Of a stretch of 64,000 nucleotides of DNA, positions 8,788 to 17,567 are shown in pieces. Position numbers and translations under genes: made by a program. The notes beneath the pieces were generated by a model. The model saw only the letters and a list, made by a program, of their open reading frames with translations, had not been told where the DNA came from and ran no database searches. The stretch's first letter is position 1; each line of letters begins with the position of its first letter. The stretch spans positions 62,001 to 126,000 of the forward strand of contig JACTNC010000058.1 of the NCBI GenBank assembly GCA_014584295.1, read 5' to 3'. Source of the stretch: Verrucomicrobiota bacterium. GTDB taxonomy: Bacteria; Verrucomicrobiota; Verrucomicrobiia; Opitutales; Opitutaceae.

Positions 8788-11271
8788 TCAGCCGGATTGA
8801 GCCACGGACATCCTTTGGTCCATGTACTCAAGCAGGCCTTCATCGCCGAATTCCCGACCAAACAGATAAGCCGCCTCGCGCACGATCCCCAGCAGGTTGC
8901 CAAGGTACTTCCGCGGCGCGTTAAGATGAAGACTCCACAAGGCGGGACTCTGCTTCCGAACCAGCGGCAGATAGTGATTCCGATAATCCACCACTCGTTC
9001 GATCGCAGCCTCTAGATGCTGGCGCGCCAGCGCGATCTGCTTCCGCCGTATGTCCTCCTCCGTTGCGTTTCTGGCACTGGTGGCATACACCAACGCCTGG
9101 TGATAATCTCGATGCAACCGCGCCAGCGCCCGAGTGGCCTGGGCCAGTTCATGCAGATTTTCTACTTCAGCATTATCCGGCGCGCCGGCGAGCGCATCGG
9201 CCAGCAATCGTTCCGAACGGTCGGCGATGGCGATCTCCTCCGTGATCGCAAAGCGTTTCAGCCAGGATTGCTGCGTGCTGGGTGTCACGCGACGGAGTTC
9301 TTCCGGCTGAGGGGCCTGGGGCATGGTGAACGCCAGGGTGATCCACCGGGAAACGCCCGCCGTTTCTTCCGCCGTGAGGCCCGCGGTTTTCAAAGCCGTC
9401 ATGTCAGTCGCCCACGGCTTGAGGTACTCGCCCCAGCGAAAGAAATCCACGCTTTCAATGCAGTCAGGCTTAGTCTCCAAATAAAACGCCTCGGTAATTT
9501 TGTGCGTGCCCTGGAGCGCCTGGAAGACCTTCTGACCGGTTGCCTCACCATACTTGGCCCGGCACCAATTTTGCATGTACCGGTTCCCGTCCAGGTCCGA
9601 ATGCCAGCAACCGACTTCGACGCCCGCTCCCTGCAACATCCCGCCGATCATGCCGCTTCGGGCATATCTTTGCAGAGTCTGCAAATGGATGGGCAGGGAC
9701 CAGCTCAGATGGCTGAGAATCGGCGAGATGGGCGAGGCAATCCCCGGGCCGTCCGCTTCGTAATGCTGGAAAAAAAAGATGACCGGTATCCCCTGGCCTA
9801 GGATCGTGCTGTCCGGAGCCAGCCACGATTGGCAATCGCCCCCAGGAGGGGAGCCCATCGACAGGAAGAACGCTTCCACTTCGGGGCCGAGCCGTTGCTT
9901 GAGCTCGCGGAGCACAGCGACCGTGTCGTCATGGAATTCCGGATGATGGATCGGGATGAAATGCTGCAGGGCGGCTGGGCATGTCATGAACCGGATCGTG
10001 GGTTTCACCTTGCGGGCAGTCCGGATGATCAATTCCGCGTAATCGGCGATTCGTTGCAGATAGGGGTATTTCCTGCATTGGGCACAGCCGCAGGTCAGCT
10101 CGCCGCCCACGTCAGAAAGCATGAAATGCAGGATCTCGATCTCGGGAAAAGTTTCGACGAATTCCTTCACCGCGCTCTCTACGAACCGGCGCGTGGCCGG
10201 ATGGGAGGGACAGAGGTTTCTGCGATCAGGACCCAGCAGATGGGACAAGTGGTCTCCAAAGGGCTCTGCCAGGATCCCCGGATGCACCCGGGCGATGGCG
10301 TCCTGGTAAGCCCGCGTCGTCACTCGACCTGGTGCGAAATTGAAGCTCAGCGGATTCCAGGTGATCGCCGGCATCGCCCCTTGCTTGATGGCATTGGCGT
10401 ATTTCGCATGTAGCCTTCGTTGTTGCCCAAGAATCTGCTCCTCGCGCTTGTCCCCGCCCAGTTCGGGAAATTCCCTGTAATGGAGGAGTTCCTTGGTCGA
10501 ACCTCCCCCCCAGTCGGTGGCCATCGACATGTTCAGACGCCAACGACCGATTACGTCGGGCGGTTCGTCTACAAAGACCATCATCGGCCAGCCGCGATAA
10601 CGGATGCTGGGAACGAAGCTCTGATCGATCCGGGGCACCCCGCGTCGGCTGCTCCGCTCCGCCAGCTCATAGGCTCCGTAGAGCACCCCCCGGGCCACCG
10701 GCGAAGTGATGAGCAGAAGCTCCCGCTCCCCCCGCCTGACCGGCTTGATGACAAAGCCGTCTCCGTTGAGAGCTTCGTCCGTCACTCGCAACCCGGCCTG
10801 GTTGATCAGGGTGTCGACCAGTGCGAACCGTCCTGGTTCACCCATAACAATCATCCGTTCTCCCGGGAGCGTCGCAGGCAGTGTCTGTTGTCCAGGATCT
10901 AACTCCACGACTGCGACGTCACCCAGACCCAATTGGGTCAGTGTCGAGCGCAAGGCTCCAGCCCCTGTTCGGATTGAATCTGGAGCATCCTTGGCCATTA
11001 CAATGCCCTTGATCTGCGTGCTCCAAACGGGCTGGGCCGCCAAATCCTCGGGAGTGAAGCGCAGGACGAAGGGCGTCTCGGGATACCCAATCGGCAGCGC
11101 CTGCACACAGTGCATGGCTTCGGAATAGTCGTAGGCCCAGCCAACCTTGCAGAGAAGGCAGAACAACAACGATCCGATGATTGTCCGGGTGGCAAATGGA
11201 AGCTGGTGTCTGCTGAGCGCAGCCCGCAGGAGGCAGCGGGCAAGAGATGACGGCGGGAAGCGGAAGGTCAT
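8788..11271 (-). CDS. Secreted alpha-glucuronidase-like (GH67N/DUF4838-type) protein
   Basis: A protein of about 827 residues with a hydrophobic export segment (TIIGSLLFCLLCKVGWA). Residues about 60-190 resemble the N-terminal domain of GH67 alpha-glucuronidases; the phrase LLITSPVARGVLYGAYELAE is diagnostic, and equivalent text occurs in the two tandem genes at 24.9 and 27.5 kb. A barrel-like region with GGELTCGCAQC (a cysteine cluster) follows, then an alpha-helical C-terminus. The frame is open to a TTG at 11301, but the ATG at 11271 suits the signal sequence and leaves a 17-bp gap after the upstream gene. Probably a glycosidase acting outside the cytoplasm; specificity unknown. Confidence 0.72.
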   Translation of the reverse strand: MTFRFPPSSLARCLLRAALSRHQLPFATRTIIGSLLFCLLCKVGWAYDYSEAMHCVQALPIGYPETPFVLRFTPEDLAAQPVWSTQIKGIVMAKDAPDSIRTGAGALRSTLTQLGLGDVAVVELDPGQQTLPATLPGERMIVMGEPGRFALVDTLINQAGLRVTDEALNGDGFVIKPVRRGERELLLITSPVARGVLYGAYELAERSSRRGVPRIDQSFVPSIRYRGWPMMVFVDEPPDVIGRWRLNMSMATDWGGGSTKELLHYREFPELGGDKREEQILGQQRRLHAKYANAIKQGAMPAITWNPLSFNFAPGRVTTRAYQDAIARVHPGILAEPFGDHLSHLLGPDRRNLCPSHPATRRFVESAVKEFVETFPEIEILHFMLSDVGGELTCGCAQCRKYPYLQRIADYAELIIRTARKVKPTIRFMTCPAALQHFIPIHHPEFHDDTVAVLRELKQRLGPEVEAFFLSMGSPPGGDCQSWLAPDSTILGQGIPVIFFFQHYEADGPGIASPISPILSHLSWSLPIHLQTLQRYARSGMIGGMLQGAGVEVGCWHSDLDGNRYMQNWCRAKYGEATGQKVFQALQGTHKITEAFYLETKPDCIESVDFFRWGEYLKPWATDMTALKTAGLTAEETAGVSRWITLAFTMPQAPQPEELRRVTPSTQQSWLKRFAITEEIAIADRSERLLADALAGAPDNAEVENLHELAQATRALARLHRDYHQALVYATSARNATEEDIRRKQIALARQHLEAAIERVVDYRNHYLPLVRKQSPALWSLHLNAPRKYLGNLLGIVREAAYLFGREFGDEGLLEYMDQRMSVAQSG

Positions 11272-11288
11272 AGGTAGGCGGGACAGGG

Positions 11289-13151
11289 TCACAAATCCCA
11301 ACGCGCAGCTCTAGGCTTACGCAGGATGATTTTCACCAACGCTCCGGGATGCAGGTCGAATTCCACAACCAGATGAGTTTCGCCCGCGGTGTTCTTGACC
11401 AGGGTGTAGGGCAAGCCGCCGGTATCGATATCTGAAGGGGACGTTTCATAGGCGATCGGTACGTTCCACAACGCGAGGGCGTATCCGGGGAAACTGGCCT
11501 CGGTCTTCATGTCCAGGATGAGCATGAGTCCGGTAGATGCATCGTATCGCTGGGTCCGGCGAACCTGGACGTCCGGGAGGATGGTCCGGTGCAGGACGCT
11601 GCCTTTTTTCGTGCGCTCGGTTCGGGTATAATCGAACCACCAGACCGGGTTGGGGCTCTCGCGCTCGAAACGCACCTGCCGCCGCTGCTCTTCGATGAGG
11701 ATGAACTCGCACGAAAGCGGATCCTTGAACGGCAAGCTCTGGGCGGTACCGGACACAACCGGAGTCTCGCGTAACTGCTGCACGGTGGAGAGCCGGGTGC
11801 TCCAAGGGATCCGGGCCGGCGAAGAAAGCACGCCGTAGTGGTTCAGCGAGCCATGGGTCCACCAAGCGTCGTAAAGCTGGTGCCTGGTCCGGCTAGAATA
11901 CACGGTGCGCGGCGTTGCCGGATAGTGGCGGCGAAAATAATCCACCAGGTCGAGGCTCCGGGTGAAAGCCAGCCTGTACCGCTTGGTGAGCTCGAAGGCG
12001 AGCAGGCGCTGGTAACGCCCGACATAAGCGAGCATGGCGGCCTCGTGATTCCCGGCGTAGAAGATCGGGTTGGGATTGTCGCCCCACGCGCGGTCGGTGC
12101 CTCCGTAGAGCGGAGTCACGATCGCCGGACGGCGATTTATCTCCGCCATGTTGCGCAGTTCGTTCAGGCCATCCTCCAGGCACTCGACCGTGCGTTCGAA
12201 GCGCCCCTCGGCGGCACTGTAGTGCCAGTCCACCGGCCCGAGGAAATGGAACGATCCGCAAAAATCCCACTGGTGGGCCACGACCTCGCCACCTGATTCC
12301 TGACGTATGCGACGACTGTCCTCGGGCGAGGAATAATAAGGGAACTCAGGCATGCCGAGCCACGGCATGCAGTTGGCCTCCACGAGGCCGCAGTGGTCAT
12401 TGATCCCAAGGGTCGCGAAGGCGCGCGGGTAACCCGGGTCCTCATTATGTCGCATCTCCACGCGGATGGCACGATGGTCGAGCGGATCGGGCAGAAACGC
12501 GCGGGCTTTGGCTAAGCCGTCCCCGTATGCACGCACAAGTTCCTCATGCGTGGCGCCTGGCAAGTCGGGCAGGTGCGGCACGACAAGTTCGCCGAATCTC
12601 CGGTTGAAACCGAGCAGTTTTCGGCCTGTGGGATTGTCAGGGTTGAATTCCTCCAACGGCAGGCGATAATCAAGCGGGATACCCGTGGCATGAAGCGTCG
12701 GCTCCGGAGTCAGGCTGCCAAACGTGGAAAAGGATAGCACAATGTAGGTCTCATCGATCACCGCAAAGTACCGGTACTGCACCTCGTCACCAATTCGCCA
12801 TTCCGCCAGAAAATTCCCGGTCTGCTCCGGTTGATATCTATAAGTGGCTGTGTCGCCCTCTTGGATAGGTAACGCCGGTTCAGAGTGAAGCCGGTCGAGC
12901 CATCGCAGGTCACCTCCCACCTGAAACTCCTCCCCTGGATCGGCTTGTTCAAGGTAACGCGGATAAATTCGAAGCTGACCGACATCCGCACCCCGCGGCA
13001 GGCAAAACCGAAATTCAATCGTCTCGCCGAGTTTCAATAGTCGACTCGTTGTAGTCCAGTATGCACGGGCACCATACGCGGAAAAATGGCAGGCCAGCGT
13101 ACACACCAGGAGAATCAGAGCACGTGCCGGGAAGCAGCTCCACACAATCAT
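11289..13151 (-). CDS. Large secreted protein of unknown function
   Basis: About 620 residues, starting with a clear signal peptide (ARALILLVCTLACHFSAYGA). An alternative ATG at 13199 adds 16 residues before it. After a beta-rich region with EFRFCLPRGADVG and YRYQPEQTGNFLAEW there is a middle domain of mixed content (NDHCGLVEANCMPWLGMPEF, HQWDFCGSFHF, TPLYGGTDRAWGDNP) and a beta-rich end (HLVVEFDLHPGALVKIILR). The middle domain has many aromatic and acidic residues, suggestive of a carbohydrate-active barrel. I do not recognise the family. It is followed by the GH67N-like gene with a 17-bp gap, so the two are probably co-expressed. Confidence 0.7.
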   Translation of the reverse strand: MIVWSCFPARALILLVCTLACHFSAYGARAYWTTTSRLLKLGETIEFRFCLPRGADVGQLRIYPRYLEQADPGEEFQVGGDLRWLDRLHSEPALPIQEGDTATYRYQPEQTGNFLAEWRIGDEVQYRYFAVIDETYIVLSFSTFGSLTPEPTLHATGIPLDYRLPLEEFNPDNPTGRKLLGFNRRFGELVVPHLPDLPGATHEELVRAYGDGLAKARAFLPDPLDHRAIRVEMRHNEDPGYPRAFATLGINDHCGLVEANCMPWLGMPEFPYYSSPEDSRRIRQESGGEVVAHQWDFCGSFHFLGPVDWHYSAAEGRFERTVECLEDGLNELRNMAEINRRPAIVTPLYGGTDRAWGDNPNPIFYAGNHEAAMLAYVGRYQRLLAFELTKRYRLAFTRSLDLVDYFRRHYPATPRTVYSSRTRHQLYDAWWTHGSLNHYGVLSSPARIPWSTRLSTVQQLRETPVVSGTAQSLPFKDPLSCEFILIEEQRRQVRFERESPNPVWWFDYTRTERTKKGSVLHRTILPDVQVRRTQRYDASTGLMLILDMKTEASFPGYALALWNVPIAYETSPSDIDTGGLPYTLVKNTAGETHLVVEFDLHPGALVKIILRKPRAARWDL

Positions 13152-13245
13152 TTTTCTGGCGGATTCGCTTCGGAAAAGAATATGGGCTGGAACAAACATA
13201 GAAAATCATGCCAGGCAATAGGCACTTCTGGTTCGCTCATAGGCT

Positions 13246-15240
13246 TCAGTCCATTTCGGGCCCGTCGATCAGCACGGCATTCTCAATTGCATAAAGACTG
13301 CCACCGGAACCGTGGAGCTTGAATCTTTGTGGTTCATCCAGCAGCAAGAGATCCGCCGACTTGGAAAGGCTCACCTTTCCGATGAACTGGTGATCTACCC
13401 AGGCGTCAAGGGCATCGTCATCGCGACGTATCTTGAGCCGAAAGGTCCGCCCCTCACGCCACCTAGGCCCATTGACAGGCGTTATTGACCTCATGGCTTC
13501 CCCGCTTGGCCACGATACGATGCGTGATCCTTGGGCCGATATTTCCAAGCCAATGGCCCCCTCGCGACCGGGGCGATCGCCCGGAGCCAACAGGAGGTAG
13601 CCGTAAGCACTATCTCCCCAACTCGTGAAATCTAAGGCCAGGCTGGCCTGGTTGCCAATCGCGTATTCGACGACCGGAGTGATCTCGCTGAAGCGCGGTA
13701 CTTTGACTCCACCGAAACGGAAAACGCGCCCCTGTCGATTTCTCCAAGGTACATTGCAGGTGAGAATCGAATTTCTTTGGCTGCTCACACTCCAGACAAC
13801 AAGAGTCGCCCACAAATCATCGCCAATCATGGAGAGCGACCAAGCGTCGGCAGTCGTACCACCATCTTCGATTGGATTTGTACCATCATTATAGCCCCAT
13901 GATCCTGGCACTACATTCCATTTTGCCGGATCAACAGGATCAGCGAGATCGAATTCATAAAGCCGCTGTACTCCCGTCGGATCGTTGATTGATGGAATCT
14001 GCCATGTGGAAAGATAACCTTTCCCGTCACGCTGGAAACCACCACCACCCTCTTCTTGATTTCGAACGAGGACTGGAGCTCGCGCGATCTGCTGGTGATC
14101 CAGCGTAGTCTGCAAGTGAGGTAGGATCAAACCGCGGATCGTGATGTCACGCTGGCCATGTTGCCAGAGCAGCACATAGTCACCGGTTGCCTCGCGGGGA
14201 TAGATGCGGATTCCGATCATTCGGCCATCGCTGCCCTCTAGGCGAGGGAGTCCTGCATAGAGTGTGTGGGGCGAATGCCAAGGGCCCGCGAAGCTCTTTG
14301 TGCTCGAGCTCAGTAGTCGTCCATCGATGCGCTTCCAGTCAACGAAACCGTTGGTACCATCCGCCGTAGTGTATGCCAGATGGGGCCTGCCGTCCAAGTC
14401 CCGGAATGCGAACGGATCCCCGGCATAGGTCAACCCATCGGTGGTCGGATCGACGACCAATCCCGTGTTTTCCCACGCGCCACCAGGGCGTTTCCGATGG
14501 CCGTAGATGCGGGCAAAAGACCCTTCACGGCCGCCGCCGTACTGCTCGTCGACGGAATAGTACGAGGTGAATTGGTAGAGGGTGCCATCATCGTCGGCAA
14601 CGACGCCTGAGTTGTTCTGCGGGGCGCATAGAGGATCGAACTTCTGCTGGTTGCCAGTCCCGATTGTCTCGCGCACAGACCATGGTACACGGCTAACGGG
14701 GCCCGCAGCGCGTACCGCGCGAAACGGTCTTGGCATCTTTGCAAGCGCCCACGTACCTTGGAGCTGGAGACCTCCGGCAATGTCGCCATCCAATCCCCTT
14801 GTAGATACCACTTCCATCGAGATAGTGTCACCCGCAAGCAGGGCAACCGGTCGCGCCAACACTGTCCGATACTCCTGACCGACATCAAGCGGCGGTCGGG
14901 TCTTTCCGTTTGTCCGAGTATGCAAATTGAGAGGGAACGGATAGACGGGAATTGCTGCGCGTTCAGCCAGCATCTCTCCCCGAATCCTGAGAGCAGTGAC
15001 TACAGGAGCTTCAGTTGGCCCCAAGCCATTCGCCAACCTTACATAGAAACCGCTTACCACACAGTTTACATCCGCCTTGTACTGAAATATGACGGCGCCG
15101 GATCGCACATCCTTCTTCGCAACTCGACCCTCCTCATGCAAAAGAACGCGATCTGGGCCAACGGTTCTTGCCTGGAGCACAGGGCACAGAAGGAGAAAAA
15201 GCAGCAAGAGCAAAATGGAGGTTGAGCGAGGAGAAGTCAT
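13246..15240 (-). CDS. Secreted beta-propeller glycosidase-like protein with lectin-like C-terminus
   Basis: About 664 residues starting with the signal peptide STSILLLLLFLLLCPVLQA. The longest open frame begins at a TTG at 15291, and the ATG at 15240 fits the signal better. Residues about 40-170 look like a beta-sandwich. Residues about 200-500 resemble the five-bladed propeller of GH43/GH32-type enzymes (NNSGVVADDDGTLYQFTSYY, GDPFAFRDLDGRPHLAYT, ARIYGHR). The last 150 residues (ALDFTSWGDSAYGYLLL ... FRLKIRRDDDALDAWVDHQ) look like a concanavalin-type lectin or GH43 C-terminal domain. It probably binds or cleaves a glycan. Family assignment is by pattern only. Confidence 0.65.
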   Translation of the reverse strand: MTSPRSTSILLLLLFLLLCPVLQARTVGPDRVLLHEEGRVAKKDVRSGAVIFQYKADVNCVVSGFYVRLANGLGPTEAPVVTALRIRGEMLAERAAIPVYPFPLNLHTRTNGKTRPPLDVGQEYRTVLARPVALLAGDTISMEVVSTRGLDGDIAGGLQLQGTWALAKMPRPFRAVRAAGPVSRVPWSVRETIGTGNQQKFDPLCAPQNNSGVVADDDGTLYQFTSYYSVDEQYGGGREGSFARIYGHRKRPGGAWENTGLVVDPTTDGLTYAGDPFAFRDLDGRPHLAYTTADGTNGFVDWKRIDGRLLSSSTKSFAGPWHSPHTLYAGLPRLEGSDGRMIGIRIYPREATGDYVLLWQHGQRDITIRGLILPHLQTTLDHQQIARAPVLVRNQEEGGGGFQRDGKGYLSTWQIPSINDPTGVQRLYEFDLADPVDPAKWNVVPGSWGYNDGTNPIEDGGTTADAWSLSMIGDDLWATLVVWSVSSQRNSILTCNVPWRNRQGRVFRFGGVKVPRFSEITPVVEYAIGNQASLALDFTSWGDSAYGYLLLAPGDRPGREGAIGLEISAQGSRIVSWPSGEAMRSITPVNGPRWREGRTFRLKIRRDDDALDAWVDHQFIGKVSLSKSADLLLLDEPQRFKLHGSGGSLYAIENAVLIDGPEMD

Positions 15241-15392
15241 AAGGAACTTATCAGGGACAGGGATGAACCAAAGTGGAAATCGGAAACGCAACTTGCCATG
15301 CCCTTTCAGTTGGGGAGGTAACGGGATCGATCGAAATTCCTTCTCCAGCCATGCTGATGCATACGCCCGTTGCTGACACTATTGTCCGATCC

Positions 15393-16709
15393 TCAATGCA
15401 ATATTCCTCCCGATTTGCGGCTCGCTAGGTTGTGCAGGAATTGACTAACCGCTGCGACCAAATCCCCGGGTGCGGCGGGTGTGAATGGCGAAACCGTCGG
15501 TTCATAACCTTCGCGGGTAAACTCCTCCGCCGTTGGCAAGTACCCCAACCAACCGTTTGTATAGCCAAAATAGAAAGTATAGGGGAAGGGCGAGTGGTCA
15601 CGGATCTCATTCGATACTTCACAAAACAATTCGAGCGGTGCGCTCCATACCACTAGGCTCGCATTGAACCGTAGAAACCTGATTGGAATCCGAACGATCT
15701 GCTGGCCGGCAGAGGAGATGCGTGCATAATGAGCCAACTCCGTCGGCCATTTCACGCCATCTTTCATTGGCGTCTCGACTGTAATTGAGTCGAGTTGCAA
15801 CTTCACGTCGCGGGTTGTGGATCCCACCTCCTCATTTGCCGCCAAAATGCGGTCACCCAAAAGAACTTCAAATTGTCCAAGCTGTGACTCGCGTGGGTTG
15901 GCATAGCCACTGTAAATCGGTGCGAGGTTTCCCGCCGCTCCATTTACGAACAGTAGCGGTGCACCGGACTTGTGCTCGACGTAAGCGGCAACGATGCCGC
16001 CAACATCGCCGCTCACCAGCAGATTCTGCGAACCCAAGACTGTTCCGTGAATGGGATAGTTCGCGACCAGTCCAATGATGCGGCCATCTGTCTCCTCTAA
16101 TCGCAAGAGCCCAATGCGGCGATCCACTGCCCCGTCTGGATTCATGCCAAGAACAGTGCGACCGTCACTCAGGCGAGCCCGGCGATTGATATTTGCCCGC
16201 GAAATGCCCCATGCAGCGCCCACCATAGCAGGCCTAAGTCGGGCACGTGCTTCCTGTACTCCTTGGATCAGCTGACGTTCCACAAATGCGGCGTAGTCGG
16301 CATTGAACGGTTTCTGGAATCGCTCACCCAAAAAGGCCGTGAGGAGACCCGGGGGGCCCAGCTCAGGTGCGGAGTGCGTATGCGTAAGCGTCCACCAAAC
16401 GCTTCGCGGATCTATACCACATTCACTCGCGAGCCGGTTTGTGACATGATCATAGTATGCCGGAGAAATTCCTCCAAAGTCCGAGGATATGAGAAAAAAC
16501 TGTGTCGTTCCATCATCGATTGCAAGAATGCGGTGGTAAAGGCGATCATGCACTCCCTTTGAAATTCTCGGGGCATACCCAACCAGCGGTTGTGGATCAG
16601 TCGGCGTAACATCCTTCTTCACGACCGCAGCACGAAATTCGTGTCCAGAAACAACGCTTCCCACCCAAAGGGTGGAAAAGAGCACAGCAGTCCAGAACTT
16701 CATCCTCAT
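15393..16709 (-). CDS. Neutral/alkaline ceramidase-like secreted hydrolase
   Basis: A 438-residue protein with a signal peptide (FWTAVLFSTLWVGSVVSG). The fold start FRAAVVKKDVTPTDP is typical of the neutral/alkaline ceramidase N-terminal domain family. Conserved elements are FFLISSDFGGI, WTLTHTHSAPE (zinc-binding His-x-His), NYPIHGTVLG, and GDVGGIVAAYVE with FVNGAAGNLAP. The C-terminal immunoglobulin-like domain of true ceramidases is absent, so this is the short form common near glycan-degradation genes, where the amide or ester substrate is unknown. The shared regulatory motif and a TATACT box lie immediately upstream on this strand. Confidence 0.85.
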   Translation of the reverse strand: MRMKFWTAVLFSTLWVGSVVSGHEFRAAVVKKDVTPTDPQPLVGYAPRISKGVHDRLYHRILAIDDGTTQFFLISSDFGGISPAYYDHVTNRLASECGIDPRSVWWTLTHTHSAPELGPPGLLTAFLGERFQKPFNADYAAFVERQLIQGVQEARARLRPAMVGAAWGISRANINRRARLSDGRTVLGMNPDGAVDRRIGLLRLEETDGRIIGLVANYPIHGTVLGSQNLLVSGDVGGIVAAYVEHKSGAPLLFVNGAAGNLAPIYSGYANPRESQLGQFEVLLGDRILAANEEVGSTTRDVKLQLDSITVETPMKDGVKWPTELAHYARISSAGQQIVRIPIRFLRFNASLVVWSAPLELFCEVSNEIRDHSPFPYTFYFGYTNGWLGYLPTAEEFTREGYEPTVSPFTPAAPGDLVAAVSQFLHNLASRKSGGILH

Positions 16710-16718
16710 TCGGCGACC

Positions 16719-16772
16719 AGTATAGGCAACCCCAACGTCGACCGCTACGAGTTACCTCTCATTTGCTGGCAT
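16719..16772 (-). promoter_or_regulatory. Shared 30-bp motif plus -10 box, upstream of the ceramidase-like gene (site 6)
   Basis: On the minus strand, 16772-16743 reads ATGCCAGCAAATGAG, then CGTAGCG at the end, matching the motif seen at five plus-strand sites. Exactly 18 bp further is TATACT (16724-16719), the best -10 hexamer of the set. The predicted transcription start falls within a few bases of the ATG at 16709, so the mRNA may be nearly leaderless. Confidence 0.6.
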
Positions 16773-16819
16773 TTTCGGCTCATGATACAATTGCCGATAT
16801 GAAACCCGAGAGGGAATTG

Positions 16820-17065
16820 ATTCGGAACCTGAATGTTCAGGACGTGATCGGCCACGATCCGCTTCAAGCGAGCGTTCTCGTCCCGCAGGGCCCTGAGTTC
16901 CTTCAGTTCGTTGATCTACATCGCTCCATACTGCTGCTTCCAGCGGTACGGCATCGCTTTGCTGAAGTTCACTTCCCGCAGACGGTCTGCACCGACTCGC
17001 CGCCATCGATCCGTCACAAGATCAATACGATCTGCTCCGGTGTATGCTTTTTTCCCTTTTGGCAT
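16820..17065 (-). pseudogene. IS3-family transposase OrfA remnant
   Basis: Read on the minus strand from the ATG at 17065, MPKGKKAYT is the start of an IS3-type OrfA. A shift to another frame gives TPEQIVLIL and GGESVQTVC. A return to the first frame gives REVNFSKAMPYRWKQQYGAM, then an in-frame stop, then INELKELRALRDENARLKR, the leucine-zipper part of OrfA. The gene is thus broken by at least two frameshifts and a stop codon. No orfB follows, and no terminal repeats are recognisable. Confidence 0.75.
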
Positions 17066-17417
17066 CTGGGGCTTCCTTTCTTCGATTCCCAGACTCATAT
17101 CGGTAATGGCTCAGTTCTGGTGAGTCAGGTCAACCAGTGGTGGATCAAGAAAATCAGTCCGGTCGGTGTTTATCGCATATCATGCATTTTCTCCGGTAGA
17201 AGCCAATGCGATGCTGCCGGAGTTGATCGACCGACATAACGTCCGATGCCGACCTCGATATACTTGCCATAATCGGCATTCCCATCGAACACAACAGGCG
17301 CCTATGGCTGCACGGGTTTCCATTTCCTGCCATTTATGATGGCGTACTCGAACTACCTCAGATAGGCGCTTCTCGCGATCAGCAGATGCCCTAGGCCATC
17401 GAAATCGTGCGCCAACA

Positions 17418-17471
17418 ATGCCAATGTTTGAGCTTATAGGCGTAGCCATCTGTCCCGCGATTCGGCATGAT
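17418..17471 (+). promoter_or_regulatory. Shared 30-bp motif plus -10 box, upstream of the GH2 gene (site 2)
   Basis: 17418-17447 carries the motif (ATGCCAATGTTTGAGC, then GGCGTAGCC), with CATGAT at 17466-17471, 18 bp later. The ATG that begins the motif is in frame with the GH2 gene and could be mistaken for its start. The motif and the signal peptide downstream argue that translation starts at 17568. Confidence 0.6.
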
Positions 17472-17567
17472 CAGAATGCGAGTTTCCCATCCGTGTCGGT
17501 TCAACCCTCACAAGAATCGTCGCTCGACCTCCAGCCCACTCATAATCCAGTCCGGAATTTGACTCCT

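Noticed and set aside
13197-13250. A possible seventh copy of the promoter motif upstream of the minus-strand gene at 13199 (TGAGC present at proper orientation)
   Set aside because: Only TGAGC and a final GCC agree; CGTAGC is missing and there is no fitting -10 hexamer at 18 bp.
15335-15400. A degenerate motif copy upstream of the propeller gene (GGCGTAT on the minus strand, or TTGAG further up)
   Set aside because: Neither reading keeps both conserved blocks at the right distance, so it cannot be separated from chance.
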